From positions 1 to 21,067 of the forward strand of contig WFQZ01000238.1 in assembly GCA_015486785.1 (NCBI GenBank): a stretch of DNA of 21,067 nucleotides, written 5' to 3'. The notes under the pieces were generated by a model. The model searched no databases, was not told the DNA's origin, and saw nothing but the letters and a program-made list of their open reading frames with translations. Source of the DNA: Thermoflexales bacterium (GTDB lineage: Bacteria > Chloroflexota > Anaerolineae > B4-G1 > SLSP01). Within the stretch, counting starts at the first letter, position 1. Each line of letters opens with the position of its first letter. Made by a program: the position numbers and the translations under genes. Positions 7,493 through 15,196 of this stretch are shown here, piece by piece.

Positions 7493-8587
7493 CTAAAATT
7501 CTACTCGCTTGTGTCTCATCGCCACACTCTCGACAAGTCCCAATCCCACATACGCGATCACCAGCGCACTGCCGCCGCTGCTGATGAGCGGCATCGGCAG
7601 CCCGGCCACCGGAATCACGTTGAGATTCATGCCAAGGTTGACAATCAGTTGATAGAAAATGTACGTGGTCACGCCGACGACGATCAGCTTGCCGGTAGCA
7701 TCTCCGGCATTGGCGGCGATGTACAGCAATCGCCACAACAACACCCCGTAGATCGCTAAAATCAGCGCGGCGCCCACAAACCCCAACTCCTCGCAGATCA
7801 CCGAGAAGATGAAGTCGGTGTGACGCACGCGCAAGAAGTGCAATTGGCTCTGCGTGCCGGTGGCAAATCCTTGTCCCCACCACCCGCCGGAGCCGATGCT
7901 GATCAACGCTTGTTGGATATTGTAATACGCGGCCTTATCGCGCGTAGGGTCCATAAAAGTGTAGATGCGATCACGCATGTAATCGCTCATATTGGCCCAC
8001 AAGATCGGAGCCGCCAGCAACCCGCCGGCCCCAAGTCCCTCCAGATAGGTGAGGTTGATGCCGGACGCAAAGATCATCGCCAGCCAAGTGGCCGCGTACA
8101 AGGTAGCGGTGCTCAAATTGGGCTGCTTGAAGACCAGCAGCGCGGCGACGCCGGTCATCCCCAACGAGGCCAACATCTCCGCAACCGAGGGGGAAGCCGG
8201 GGCATTGCGGGAAAGCAATCCCGCCTGGCTGATGATGAGCAAGATCAGCGAGGGGAAGGCCGGTTGAATCGACACGCCGCCCACGTAGATGAAGCGGCGC
8301 ACGTTACCGATCTCGCTGCCGCCAAACAGCAGGGTGAAGATCAGCGTGAGGATGGTGAGGAAATACAGCGGCCATTGGAGGCTTTCCAGCAACCGATAGT
8401 TGATGAAGGACACCAGGAACAACAGCCCCAAGCCGACGGCGGCGTAAATCGCCTGCTTGCGCCAAGCGTCGCTCAAATCTTCAGAGCCGCGTGTAGCACT
8501 GTAAATCATCGCCACGCCGATCACGGTGAGCAGCAGGGTGGTGATTAACAAGGCCCAGTCAAAATACTGCCAAGGGGACTTACGCAT
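7493..8587 (-). CDS. rodA: RodA/FtsW-family SEDS glycan polymerase, divergent
   Basis: SEDS proteins polymerise lipid II into peptidoglycan at the membrane, usually with a class B PBP. The 364-residue chain has about ten hydrophobic segments. Family motifs include QQALISIGSGGWWGQG at 225-240, GTQSQLHFLRVRHTDFIF at 244-261 with the conserved Asp258 region, and CEELGF at 265-270; near the end PLISSGGSALV is canonical. Several usually conserved positions differ: QPAF replaces the common QPSE near 109, QPNLST replaces QPDLGT near 155, and LRVRH replaces LPERH near 252. Rod-elongation (RodA) rather than septal (FtsW) is favoured by the min context and short termini, but is not proven. The ATG at 8587 is one base past the minE stop, and the first codons repeat the end of minE. 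Confidence 0.9.
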   Translation of the reverse strand: MRKSPWQYFDWALLITTLLLTVIGVAMIYSATRGSEDLSDAWRKQAIYAAVGLGLLFLVSFINYRLLESLQWPLYFLTILTLIFTLLFGGSEIGNVRRFIYVGGVSIQPAFPSLILLIISQAGLLSRNAPASPSVAEMLASLGMTGVAALLVFKQPNLSTATLYAATWLAMIFASGINLTYLEGLGAGGLLAAPILWANMSDYMRDRIYTFMDPTRDKAAYYNIQQALISIGSGGWWGQGFATGTQSQLHFLRVRHTDFIFSVICEELGFVGAALILAIYGVLLWRLLYIAANAGDATGKLIVVGVTTYIFYQLIVNLGMNLNVIPVAGLPMPLISSGGSALVIAYVGLGLVESVAMRHKRVEF

Positions 8588-8613
8588 ACTACCGCGAGCG
8601 GGACTTACGCATA
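8575..8613 (-). repeat. 14-bp direct repeat at the minE/rodA junction
   Basis: GGGACTTACGCATA occurs at 8575-8588 and 8600-8613, offset by 25 bp. On the minus strand each copy contains ATG CGT AAG TCC, read as Met-Arg-Lys-Ser at the end of MinE and again, in another frame, as the first four residues of RodA. This looks like a short tandem duplication spanning the junction. Confidence 0.75.
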
Positions 8614-8867
8614 TCCTGCAAAGGAATGTCGGCGACCAGACGAGTTTCGCGCTGATCTTCCGTGAAGTTCACCTGCACCTTATCGCGGTCAATGTCAAGA
8701 TGCTTGGAAAGCACCGCGATAATCTCGTCCTTGAGGATCTCCAGCAGCCCCGGCGAGATATTCGCCCGATCATGTGCCAACACCAAACGCAGCCGCTGGG
8801 CCGCGATCTCCTGCCCGGAATCAGCGGGTCGGTGAAACAAATCTCCCAAGAATTTTCTGAATGCCAT
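8589..8867 (-). CDS. minE: Cell division topological specificity factor MinE
   Basis: MinE stimulates the MinD ATPase and drives Min oscillation so that MinC blocks septa away from mid-cell. The 92-residue protein has the N-terminal amphipathic segment (FRKFLGDLFHR), the MinD-contact helix (AAQRLRLVLAHDRA near residues 22-35) and the C-terminal dimerisation domain (LLEILKDEIIAVLSKHLDID, ending VADIPL). The final residues MRKSRSR are basic and derive from a direct repeat shared with the start of rodA. ATG 8867 lies 14 bases after minD with GGGAGGG upstream. Order minC-minD-minE is standard. Confidence 0.95.
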   Translation of the reverse strand: MAFRKFLGDLFHRPADSGQEIAAQRLRLVLAHDRANISPGLLEILKDEIIAVLSKHLDIDRDKVQVNFTEDQRETRLVADIPLQDMRKSRSR

Positions 8868-8881
8868 CGCGCCCTCCCGGA

Positions 8882-9667
8882 TTAGCGAATGTTGAAGAGC
8901 CGCTGCAAGAACGAGGGGCTTTTCAACGACATAAACGGCACCTCTTCCCCGTGGAGCCGCCGGGCCACGTTGCGAAATGCTTGCCCGGCCAATGAACGCT
9001 CATCCAGCACCACCGGTTGCCCGCGATTCCCCGCCGCGAGGATGCTGGGGTCTTCGGGCACCACCCCGATCAAGTCAATCGCCAGCAGGTCAACCACCGT
9101 AGGCACATCGAGCATTTCATTGCGCCGCACCATGTCCGGCTTCAGGCGGTTGATCAAGAGCCGCGCCGGTGCCCAGCCCTCGGCCTCCAGCAGCCCCACC
9201 ACGCGATCCGCATCACGCACCGCAGCAACTTCGGGATTGGTGACCACGACCACCAGATCGGCGGGCGTGACGGCGTAACGGAAACCGTGCTCAATACCGG
9301 CGGGGGAATCAATCAACACGTAATCGGCGATCTCGGCGGCCTCGTGCGCCACGCGGTTCATCTGCTCAATGGTGATCGCGTTCTTATCGCGGGTCTGCGC
9401 CGCCGGCATAAGAAACAACGACGGGTATCGTTTGTCACGCACCAGAGCCTGCCGCAGACGGCAACGGCCCTCCACGTAGTTGACGATGTCGTAAACGATG
9501 CGGTTTTCCAGCCCCAGCATCATATCCAGGTTGCGCAAGCCAATATCGGCATCAATGCAAATGACGCGCTTGCCCAACATCGCCAGCGCCATACTCAAAT
9601 TCGCCGTTGTCGTGGTCTTGCCCACCCCGCCTTTGCCAGATGAAACGGTGATGATCTGTCCTGCCAT
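8882..9667 (-). CDS. minD: Septum-site determining ATPase MinD
   Basis: MinD is a deviant-Walker ATPase that binds the membrane in the ATP form, recruits MinC and is released by MinE. From ATG 9667 the protein has 261 residues, normal for the family. Visible are GKGGVGKT at 11-18, IDADIGLRNLD near 38-48, the Walker B-like LIDSPAGIE, and a C-terminal amphipathic membrane helix (PSFLQRLFNIR). A longer open frame begins at 9820 but its extra 51 residues overlap minC and resemble no MinD N terminus, so the internal ATG is chosen; it is 2 bases past the minC stop with AGGGAG inside the minC end. Translational coupling with minC is likely. Confidence 0.97.
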   Translation of the reverse strand: MAGQIITVSSGKGGVGKTTTTANLSMALAMLGKRVICIDADIGLRNLDMMLGLENRIVYDIVNYVEGRCRLRQALVRDKRYPSLFLMPAAQTRDKNAITIEQMNRVAHEAAEIADYVLIDSPAGIEHGFRYAVTPADLVVVVTNPEVAAVRDADRVVGLLEAEGWAPARLLINRLKPDMVRRNEMLDVPTVVDLLAIDLIGVVPEDPSILAAGNRGQPVVLDERSLAGQAFRNVARRLHGEEVPFMSLKSPSFLQRLFNIR

Positions 9668-9669
9668 AC

Positions 9670-10341
9670 TTACTCCCTTATCTTCTTCCAGGGGACGGCA
9701 ACGATATTGCCATGCTCCACCCTGGCCAATTCCGGCTGCGGCACACGCCGCCGCTGCTCCGGCGCACGGCTGATGTACTGGGCAATGCGCAATTGCGAAG
9801 GCATCAAATCCAACGCGCACACCACCGCCGCATCATCCCCGAAAGCACCGGCGTGCAGCACCCCGCGCACCCGTCCCCAAATAACGATGTTCCCTCCGGC
9901 CACGACCTCGGCCCCGGCATTCACATCCCCCAGCAACACCACGTGGCCGGGGTGATGCAACTTCTGACCGGAGCGGAGCGTGCGCCGCACCAACAAAGCG
10001 TTACTCGCCACCTCATCCGCCCGTTGATGCGGGGATTGCGCCCCCGGCAAGCGGGTGCGGATGCCATACGAGCGGGCCAGGTGCTTCACCTCCTCGCGTT
10101 CGCTGAGGATCACCCACAACTCCATCTCGTAACGCTCCAAAAGCTGGCGCAGCCGCTGGAAGTCATCCTCCGGCAGCGGGCGCGACCCCAACTCCAAAAT
10201 CACCCGCCCGCCGCGAAAAAACGACTGTGCGTCGCGCAACGAAAGCTCCAGGGAGGACAAGGCCACCTCCCAAGACTCGGTCTGCACACGCAAGAGAATC
10301 CCCTGTGGCGTACCTTTCAACGTTACCGGTATGTGCCCCAT
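9670..10341 (-). CDS. minC: Septum-site inhibitor MinC
   Basis: MinC blocks FtsZ assembly when held at the membrane by MinD. From ATG 10341 the protein has 223 residues. The N-terminal domain (about 1-100, starting MGHIPVTLKGTPQGI) is the FtsZ-directed part; a linker (100-115) leads to the C-terminal beta-helix (about 116-215) with the MinD-contact motif RSGQ at 123-126 and turns such as GDVNAGAEVVAGGNIVIWGRV. The ORF is open to 10422, but those extra codons cross the -10 box, so they are excluded. With the -10 box ending 9 bases before the ATG, the leader would be about 3 bases or none. It heads the minC-minD-minE-rodA-gltX operon. Confidence 0.94.
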   Translation of the reverse strand: MGHIPVTLKGTPQGILLRVQTESWEVALSSLELSLRDAQSFFRGGRVILELGSRPLPEDDFQRLRQLLERYEMELWVILSEREEVKHLARSYGIRTRLPGAQSPHQRADEVASNALLVRRTLRSGQKLHHPGHVVLLGDVNAGAEVVAGGNIVIWGRVRGVLHAGAFGDDAAVVCALDLMPSQLRIAQYISRAPEQRRRVPQPELARVEHGNIVAVPWKKIRE

Positions 10342-10350
10342 AGTGGCAAC

Positions 10351-10356
10351 ATTATA
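10351..10356 (-). promoter_or_regulatory. Extended -10 promoter of the min operon
   Basis: The minus strand shows TGCTATAAT: a perfect -10 (10356-10351) with the TGn extension and no good -35 box. The minC ATG follows after 9 bases, so transcription would start within about 3 bases of it. Confidence 0.68.
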
Positions 10357-10383
10357 GCATAAAGCGATTCGGTTAGAATTACG

Positions 10384-10417
10384 AAGCAATAACAATGACT
10401 TGACGCAATGATTGCTT
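10384..10417. repeat. 7-bp inverted repeat in the minC/lipid kinase divergent region
   Basis: AAGCAAT (10384-10390) and ATTGCTT (10411-10417) are inverted arms separated by 20 bases; the right arm contains the proposed -35 box of the plus-strand promoter. It could be an operator between the divergent promoters. Short arms make chance possible. Confidence 0.35.
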
Positions 10418-10439
10418 CTCATCTTTCCTGTGCTATACT
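10412..10439 (+). promoter_or_regulatory. Probable promoter of the lipid kinase operon
   Basis: TTGCTT (10412-10417), a 16-bp spacer and TATACT (10434-10439) with a TGC extension before the -10. A small hairpin (CGGAC, loop ATCG, GTCCG at 10452-10465) lies in the predicted leader just before the ribosome-binding site. Confidence 0.6.
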
Positions 10440-10478
10440 CGCTCTAACCAACGGACATCGGTCCGAGTGAGGGCGAGA

Positions 10479-11432
10479 TTGAATTACAAAACAGCACTAA
10501 TTTACAACCCCGCTGCCGGCCCTTGGGATATGACCCGGGAAATGAAGCGGCTGGCCAAAGACTTGGGGCGGCATGGTTGGAAAGTCGAGCTAATCCAGAC
10601 TCAGCACCAAGGGGATGCGCGGCGATACGCGCGATTGGCCGCGCAAGACAAAGCGGACATAGTGTTGGCCGCCGGTGGAGACGGCACGATCAACGAAGTT
10701 GTGAACGGATTGGTGGGCACAGAGACCATCTTGGGACTTGTGCCGGTAGGCACCGGCAACATCCTGGCGCACCAACTGCGCATGCCGATTGCCGCACTCC
10801 CCACCCCGATCCATTTCCACGAGCTGACCCATGCCCTACTGCACAGCCGCGTCCAGCGGGTGGACGTGGGCGTGGCCGATGGACGGCGTTTCCTGTGCTG
10901 GGCCGGCATCGGCCTGGATGCCGAAGTCACCGCGCAGATGGAGCCGCGTCCGCGCTACGCCAAACAACTGAGCCTCTTGCCCTACATCATCGCCGCCGTG
11001 ACGGTCGCCTCGGCGTTCAAGGGGCTGCCGACCCGCGCCTGCATTGACGGGCGCAAAATCCGTACCCACGCGATCATGTTCCTCGCCAGCAACATCCAAC
11101 TCTACGGCACCTTCCCGCAAATGGCCCGCAACGCCCGCATGGACGATGGCCTACTCGAAGTGCTGCTCTTCAAAGGGACCAGAATCGGCTACATCCTGGA
11201 ACACGTGGTGCGAATCTTCAGCGGACGACACCTCAACGATCCCAAAGTCGTCTACCGCCCCGCGCAGCACGTCACCATCGAAACTAACCCCACCACCGCC
11301 GTACAGCTCGACGGCGAGCCTTATGGGCACACACCTTCCCACATCCACGTTGAGCCGGGCGTCCTGCGCCTGCTCATCCCGCCCCGCGCTCCGATCAGCC
11401 TATTCACCAAGCCACCGGAGCTAATCTTTTGA
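10479..11432 (+). CDS. Diacylglycerol kinase-family lipid kinase (YegS/BmrU type)
   Basis: Soluble bacterial lipid kinases of the DAGK catalytic family phosphorylate diacylglycerol or related lipids with ATP at the inner membrane face. Visible are ALIYNPAAG at the N terminus, the nucleotide loop GGDGTINEVVNGL at about 66-78, PVGTGNILAHQL near 87-98, and the C-terminal beta domain with VQLDGEPYGHTPSHIHVEPG. Length is 317 residues from TTG 10479, chosen because GAGGG lies 5 bases upstream; GTG 10467 in the same frame has no ribosome-binding site and would add four residues. The next gene starts on its stop codon. The exact lipid substrate cannot be read; undecaprenol or sphingoid substrates are also possible. 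Confidence 0.9.
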   Translation: MNYKTALIYNPAAGPWDMTREMKRLAKDLGRHGWKVELIQTQHQGDARRYARLAAQDKADIVLAAGGDGTINEVVNGLVGTETILGLVPVGTGNILAHQLRMPIAALPTPIHFHELTHALLHSRVQRVDVGVADGRRFLCWAGIGLDAEVTAQMEPRPRYAKQLSLLPYIIAAVTVASAFKGLPTRACIDGRKIRTHAIMFLASNIQLYGTFPQMARNARMDDGLLEVLLFKGTRIGYILEHVVRIFSGRHLNDPKVVYRPAQHVTIETNPTTAVQLDGEPYGHTPSHIHVEPGVLRLLIPPRAPISLFTKPPELIF

Positions 11433-12235
11433 GCGTGATGATTGACACCCACACCCACACGCAATTTTCCAGCGACGCCGAAACGCCCATGGCCGTGATG
11501 GCCGAAGCCGCGCTCCGCGCCGGACTGAGCGGCATCGCCTTCACCGATCACATCGAATGGATGGCGGGCGATTCGGCCACCGGCTACCTGATCCCCGCAG
11601 CCTACTTCGCCGCGCTGCGCGAGACCCGCGAACGTTACAGGGGACGGCTGCGCGTGTTGGCCGGCGCGGAAGTGGGCAGCTCTCACCGCTTCCCCCAGGA
11701 AGCGCGGGCGATGCTTTCCGCCTGGCCGTGGGATTTTGTACTCGGTTCGCTGCACTGGGTGGACAACATACGCACCTGGGAGCCGGAAGCATTCCGCGAG
11801 GGATTGGCCGCGGCCTACCGCCAATACTTCACCGAGCTGGTTGAGCTGGCCGCGCACGGCGAATTTGACGTGCTGGCGCATTTTGACCTGGTGCGCCGGA
11901 ATTCCTGGTACTTACAACGCCGAATCCTCCCGCCGGATCATTACGCCGATCTCATCCGCGCGGCACTGAAGCACGTCGTGGAGCGCGGCAAGGGCCTGGA
12001 GATCAACACCTCCGGTTGGGCGGCGGGACTGGATGAACCGCTCCCCGGCCTCACCATCCTGCGCTGGTATCGGGAACTGGGCGGCGAGATTCTGGTGATC
12101 GGCTCCGATGCCCACACGCCCGACCGCGTGGGGCAGCACTTTGACCGCGCCCGCGCCCTGGCCCAGGACGCCGGATTCACCCACCTGGCCCGCTTTGAAC
12201 GCCGCCAGGTCGTCGCATGGATTCCACTCAGCTAA
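11429..12235 (+). CDS. PHP-domain phosphoesterase (HisJ/histidinol-phosphatase-like)
   Basis: PHP domains are metal-dependent phosphoesterases with a distorted TIM barrel; this subgroup is usually called histidinol-phosphatase. The 268-residue chain has all likely metal ligands: His8 and His10 in DTHTHT, His41 in FTDH, Glu81 in GAEVGSSH, His109 in GSLHW, His151 in LAHFD, and Asp227/His229 in GSDAHT. It is a single-domain protein. The TTG start overlaps the stop of the lipid kinase by 4 bases (TTGA) and has GGAG 8 bases upstream; ATG 11438 in frame is the alternative. No other histidine gene is nearby, and its neighbours act on lipids and sugars, so the substrate is open. Confidence 0.86.
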   Translation: MSVMIDTHTHTQFSSDAETPMAVMAEAALRAGLSGIAFTDHIEWMAGDSATGYLIPAAYFAALRETRERYRGRLRVLAGAEVGSSHRFPQEARAMLSAWPWDFVLGSLHWVDNIRTWEPEAFREGLAAAYRQYFTELVELAAHGEFDVLAHFDLVRRNSWYLQRRILPPDHYADLIRAALKHVVERGKGLEINTSGWAAGLDEPLPGLTILRWYRELGGEILVIGSDAHTPDRVGQHFDRARALAQDAGFTHLARFERRQVVAWIPLS

Positions 12236-12249
12236 CAATTTGAGGGCTT

Positions 12250-12984
12250 ATGGATAACGAACCTTTGATCACAATTCTCATCCCGGCCTACAACGAAGAA
12301 CTACGACTCCCGCAAACACTGGAACGAGTCGTCACCTTTGTTGAATCCAGCCGCGAGCCGCTGGACGTCCTAATCGTGGACAACAACAGCCGCGACGCCA
12401 CCCGCCAGATCGCGGAAGACTACGCCGCCCGCATCCCCTTCGTCCACGTGGAAGAGCAGCCCATCCAGGGGAAAGGCGCGGCGGTGCGCAAAGGGGTCTT
12501 CGCGGCCCAAGGCCGCTACGTCTTCATCTGCGATGCCGACTTGGCCATGCCCATTGAGGAACTGCCGCGCTTCTACCCCGCCGCCCTCGGCGGAACGTAC
12601 CACATCGCCATCGGCTCACGCGAGGCCGAAGGAGCGCACCGTTACGACGAGCCGTGGTATCGCCACGTGATGGGACGCGGATTCAACCTCATCGTGCGCC
12701 TGCTGGCCGTGCCCGGCATCCAAGATACCCAATGCGGCTTCAAATCCTTCCGCCGCGACATCGCCCGCGAGCTGTTCGCCGCGCAAACCATCGACGGATT
12801 CGCCTTTGACGTGGAAATCCTCGCCATCGCCCGCCGACGCGGCTACCCCATCCTGGAAGTAGGCATCCCCTGGTACTACGGCGAAGCCAGCACCGTCAAT
12901 CCCCTGCGCGATACGGTGCGCATGTTCCGCGAAGTGCTCAACATCCGCCGTAACCTGCGCGCCGGACGATACGACCGACCTTAA
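12250..12984 (+). CDS. Family 2 glycosyltransferase, dolichyl/polyprenyl-phosphate type
   Basis: A GT-A-fold transferase like dolichyl-phosphate glucosyltransferase (ALG5/DPM1 relatives), expected to move a sugar from a nucleotide donor to polyprenyl phosphate on the cytoplasmic membrane face. Motifs: ILIPAYNEE at 9-17, IVDNNSRDAT at 42-51, GKGAAVRKG at 74-82 and the metal-binding DAD at 95-97, then DTQCGFKSFRRD and FDVEILAIARRRGYPILEVGI. The 244-residue length matches the catalytic domain alone, with no C-terminal membrane segments. GAGGG lies 5 bases before the ATG. It follows the PHP gene by 14 bases, in line with a lipid-linked sugar function of this run. Donor and acceptor are inferred only from family. 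Confidence 0.9.
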   Translation: MDNEPLITILIPAYNEELRLPQTLERVVTFVESSREPLDVLIVDNNSRDATRQIAEDYAARIPFVHVEEQPIQGKGAAVRKGVFAAQGRYVFICDADLAMPIEELPRFYPAALGGTYHIAIGSREAEGAHRYDEPWYRHVMGRGFNLIVRLLAVPGIQDTQCGFKSFRRDIARELFAAQTIDGFAFDVEILAIARRRGYPILEVGIPWYYGEASTVNPLRDTVRMFREVLNIRRNLRAGRYDRP

Positions 12985-13037
12985 TTTTCACCGGCTGCCA
13001 GACGACAACCGGACATTTCACTGTCAGGAGGTTATTT

Positions 13038-14609
13038 ATGTCTGAACTGTTTACCCGTCCCATCCAAGCGTTGGAAATCATCAAAAATCCCTCGTGGGAA
13101 CAACTGCGGGAGTGGGCCAAAGTCGAAGAAACCACCACCGCTCACGGCTCGGCCCGCTACATCACCCGCATCCGCAGCCGCTCCGCCAAATTCACCGACA
13201 TCCTCTTTGAAGAGCCGACCGCCGAGCAAGCCCGTTGGCTGCGCGAAGCCCAAGCCTCGCTGGCCACCATGCGGCTGATCCAACTGGATCGCATCCTCGG
13301 CGACAACCCCAACTACCGCCTGCATTGCCGCCTCTACCTGCCGCTGGATGCGGCGCGACTGGCGTTTATGTGGGGGCAGAGCCTGTTCGATGCGCCGCCG
13401 GAATTTGCCGCGCGTGACCAGGCCGACTTGACCACGGTGATGATCCCCAAATGGCGCGACAAGTTTATGGAACGCCGCATCCTCGTTGACCCCACCACCT
13501 TCACCACTTACGCCCTGGGCAGCGACTACATGGGCGAAGTGAAAAAGTCCTTCCTGCGCATGGCCATGTACTGGACGAAAGTCCACGGCGGCCTGGGACT
13601 GCACGCCGGCTCCAAGCTGATTCGGGTGCGCAACGTGGGAGGCGAACTGGTTGAACGAGGCGCGATCTTCTTCGGCCTCAGCGGCACCGGCAAAACCACG
13701 CTCACTTGTCATCACCACTTCCTCAAAGGCGAAGAAGGCGTCTCCATCCGCCAAGATGACGTGGTGATGATGCAGCCGGATGCCTCATGCTACGGCACGG
13801 AGGACAACTTCTTCATCAAGACCGAGGGCCTGGAGCCGGTAGGCCAACCGCTGCTCTACAAAGCCGCCACCTCCCCCAAAGCGATGCTGGAAAATGTATG
13901 GGTCAATCCGGACGGCGAAACCGACTTCCTCAACTACACCTTAGGGCGCAACGGACGCGCCATCGTCTTCCGCTCCGACATGGACTACACAGACGATTCC
14001 ATTGACCTGCCCCGCGCCGACATCATCGTGTTCATCACCCGCCGCGAAGACATCGTGCCCGCCGTCGCCCGACTGACCCCGGAGCAAGGCGCGGCCTTCT
14101 TCATGCTCGGCGAATCCATCGAAACCGCCGCCGGTGATCCGGCCCGCGAAGGCCAGGCCGTCCACAGCGTGGGCACCAACCCCTTCATCATCGGCTCATT
14201 TGACGAAGAAGGCAACATCTTCCTCAAACTCCTGCGCCACAACCCCGATGTCCAAGTCTTCCTGCTCAACACCGGGCGCATCGGCGGGCGCGGCGTGGAT
14301 CGCAAAATGCGCCTGACCCCCGACGGCAAGAAGCAAGGCGCAAAAATCGGCGTGCTGGATTCCACCGAGATCATCAAGCAGATCGCTCGCGGCGGCATCC
14401 GCTGGGAAAAAGACCCCGATTGGGGCTACGAAGTGGCCGTATCCGTGGACGGCATCCCCGACTTCCGGGAGCGGCTCGACCCACGGCACTACTACACCGC
14501 GAAAGAATACGCCGAACTGACCCGCCTGCTCAGAGAAGACCGCCGCTCCTGGCTGAAGAAATTCGGCGAACTGGACGAGGTCATCCCTCAATCGCTGGGG
14601 CTGGCGTGA
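13038..14609 (+). CDS. pckA: Phosphoenolpyruvate carboxykinase (ATP), divergent
   Basis: ATP-dependent PEPCK converts oxaloacetate to phosphoenolpyruvate and CO2, the first committed gluconeogenic step. The nucleotide loop FFGLSGTGKTTL is clear at 211-222, with YMGEVKKSF at 164-172 upstream, QDD near 238 in the kinase-2 position, and NTGRIGG replacing the usual NTGW-type loop. Length, 523 residues, is close to the family norm. The N-terminal substrate motif GRSPKDK is not visible; RSRSAKF near 46-52 may stand in its place, so this is a divergent branch. The start is set by AGGAGG a few bases before ATG 13038. It follows the glycosyltransferase after 53 bp; I see no clear promoter there. Its end overlaps the convergent Mut7-C gene by 22 bp. 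Confidence 0.9.
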   Translation: MSELFTRPIQALEIIKNPSWEQLREWAKVEETTTAHGSARYITRIRSRSAKFTDILFEEPTAEQARWLREAQASLATMRLIQLDRILGDNPNYRLHCRLYLPLDAARLAFMWGQSLFDAPPEFAARDQADLTTVMIPKWRDKFMERRILVDPTTFTTYALGSDYMGEVKKSFLRMAMYWTKVHGGLGLHAGSKLIRVRNVGGELVERGAIFFGLSGTGKTTLTCHHHFLKGEEGVSIRQDDVVMMQPDASCYGTEDNFFIKTEGLEPVGQPLLYKAATSPKAMLENVWVNPDGETDFLNYTLGRNGRAIVFRSDMDYTDDSIDLPRADIIVFITRREDIVPAVARLTPEQGAAFFMLGESIETAAGDPAREGQAVHSVGTNPFIIGSFDEEGNIFLKLLRHNPDVQVFLLNTGRIGGRGVDRKMRLTPDGKKQGAKIGVLDSTEIIKQIARGGIRWEKDPDWGYEVAVSVDGIPDFRERLDPRHYYTAKEYAELTRLLREDRRSWLKKFGELDEVIPQSLGLA

Positions 14610-15064
14610 CCTTCATCCGCCGGAGATAGCGGGGCCAATCGCGCCGTGATCTTCCGCCAATGCGTCCCTTTCCAGTAAAACCGCCCGCAGTGCGGGCAAA
14701 ATTGAAACACGCGCTGCGTCCGGGCGACGTAGGGCGGCACGTGAGGACGTGCCTCCGCAACCGAAGCCGGACGCAGCGGCACATTACACTGCATACAACG
14801 AGGCGGCGTCCCCGCCGGCAGCGGCCCCACCGCGCCGATCACCTCCGCCAACTGCGCGGATAGCTCCTGAGAAGTGACCAGCACCACGCGCAACCCGCGC
14901 CGCCGCGCCAATTCCCGGTCGCTCGTCAACAACACCCGCCCTTCCCGCCGCGCCTGCCGCGCCAAAAGCGCATCCTCCGCCTGCGAATACACCGTATCGT
15001 ACCCCAGCAAGCGCAGCCAGCGGGCCAACTTCCCCAACATCGCATCGGCAAGCAGCTTCACCAT
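14588..15064 (-). CDS. Mut7-C RNase domain protein (PIN-like plus zinc ribbon)
   Basis: Mut7-C proteins join a PIN-like nuclease fold to a C-terminal zinc ribbon and are predicted RNases of unknown target. The 158-residue chain opens VKLLADAMLGKLARWLRLLG with the first acidic residue (Asp7), shows LLTSDRELARRRG with the next acid, and ends in two CxxC pairs (CMQC and CPHC) that would bind zinc. ATG 15064 is preferred over the frame opening at 15097 because GGAGGG lies 4 bases upstream and the MVKLLAD start matches the family. It is a lone minus-strand gene: divergent from the hydantoinase gene and overlapping the end of pckA by 22 bp. Any toxin-like or RNA-decay role is speculative. Confidence 0.9.
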   Translation of the reverse strand: MVKLLADAMLGKLARWLRLLGYDTVYSQAEDALLARQARREGRVLLTSDRELARRRGLRVVLVTSQELSAQLAEVIGAVGPLPAGTPPRCMQCNVPLRPASVAEARPHVPPYVARTQRVFQFCPHCGRFYWKGTHWRKITARLAPLSPADEGHASPSD

Positions 15065-15196
15065 CACACCCTCCGCCAGTCCTACCGCCGTAGCCAATTT
15101 AGACTACAATAGCTCACATCCACAACACGGGCCCGGCCCTATGTTACCACCAACGCCACCGGGCAACACAATTTCAACCTTAGCAGGAGGAAAAAA

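Noticed and set aside
9668..9820. 51-residue N-terminal extension of MinD
   Set aside because: It overlaps the end of minC, does not resemble MinD, and the internal ATG at 9667 has a good ribosome-binding site and gives normal length.
15105..15110. TACAAT as a -10 box for the hydantoinase gene
   Set aside because: No -35 box or TG extension is found at proper distance, so I do not claim a promoter, although one probably lies in this 130-bp divergent region.
15129..15139. GGGCCCGGCCC palindromic string upstream of the hydantoinase gene
   Set aside because: It is short and purely G/C in a GC-rich genome, with no second copy or clear placement relative to a promoter.
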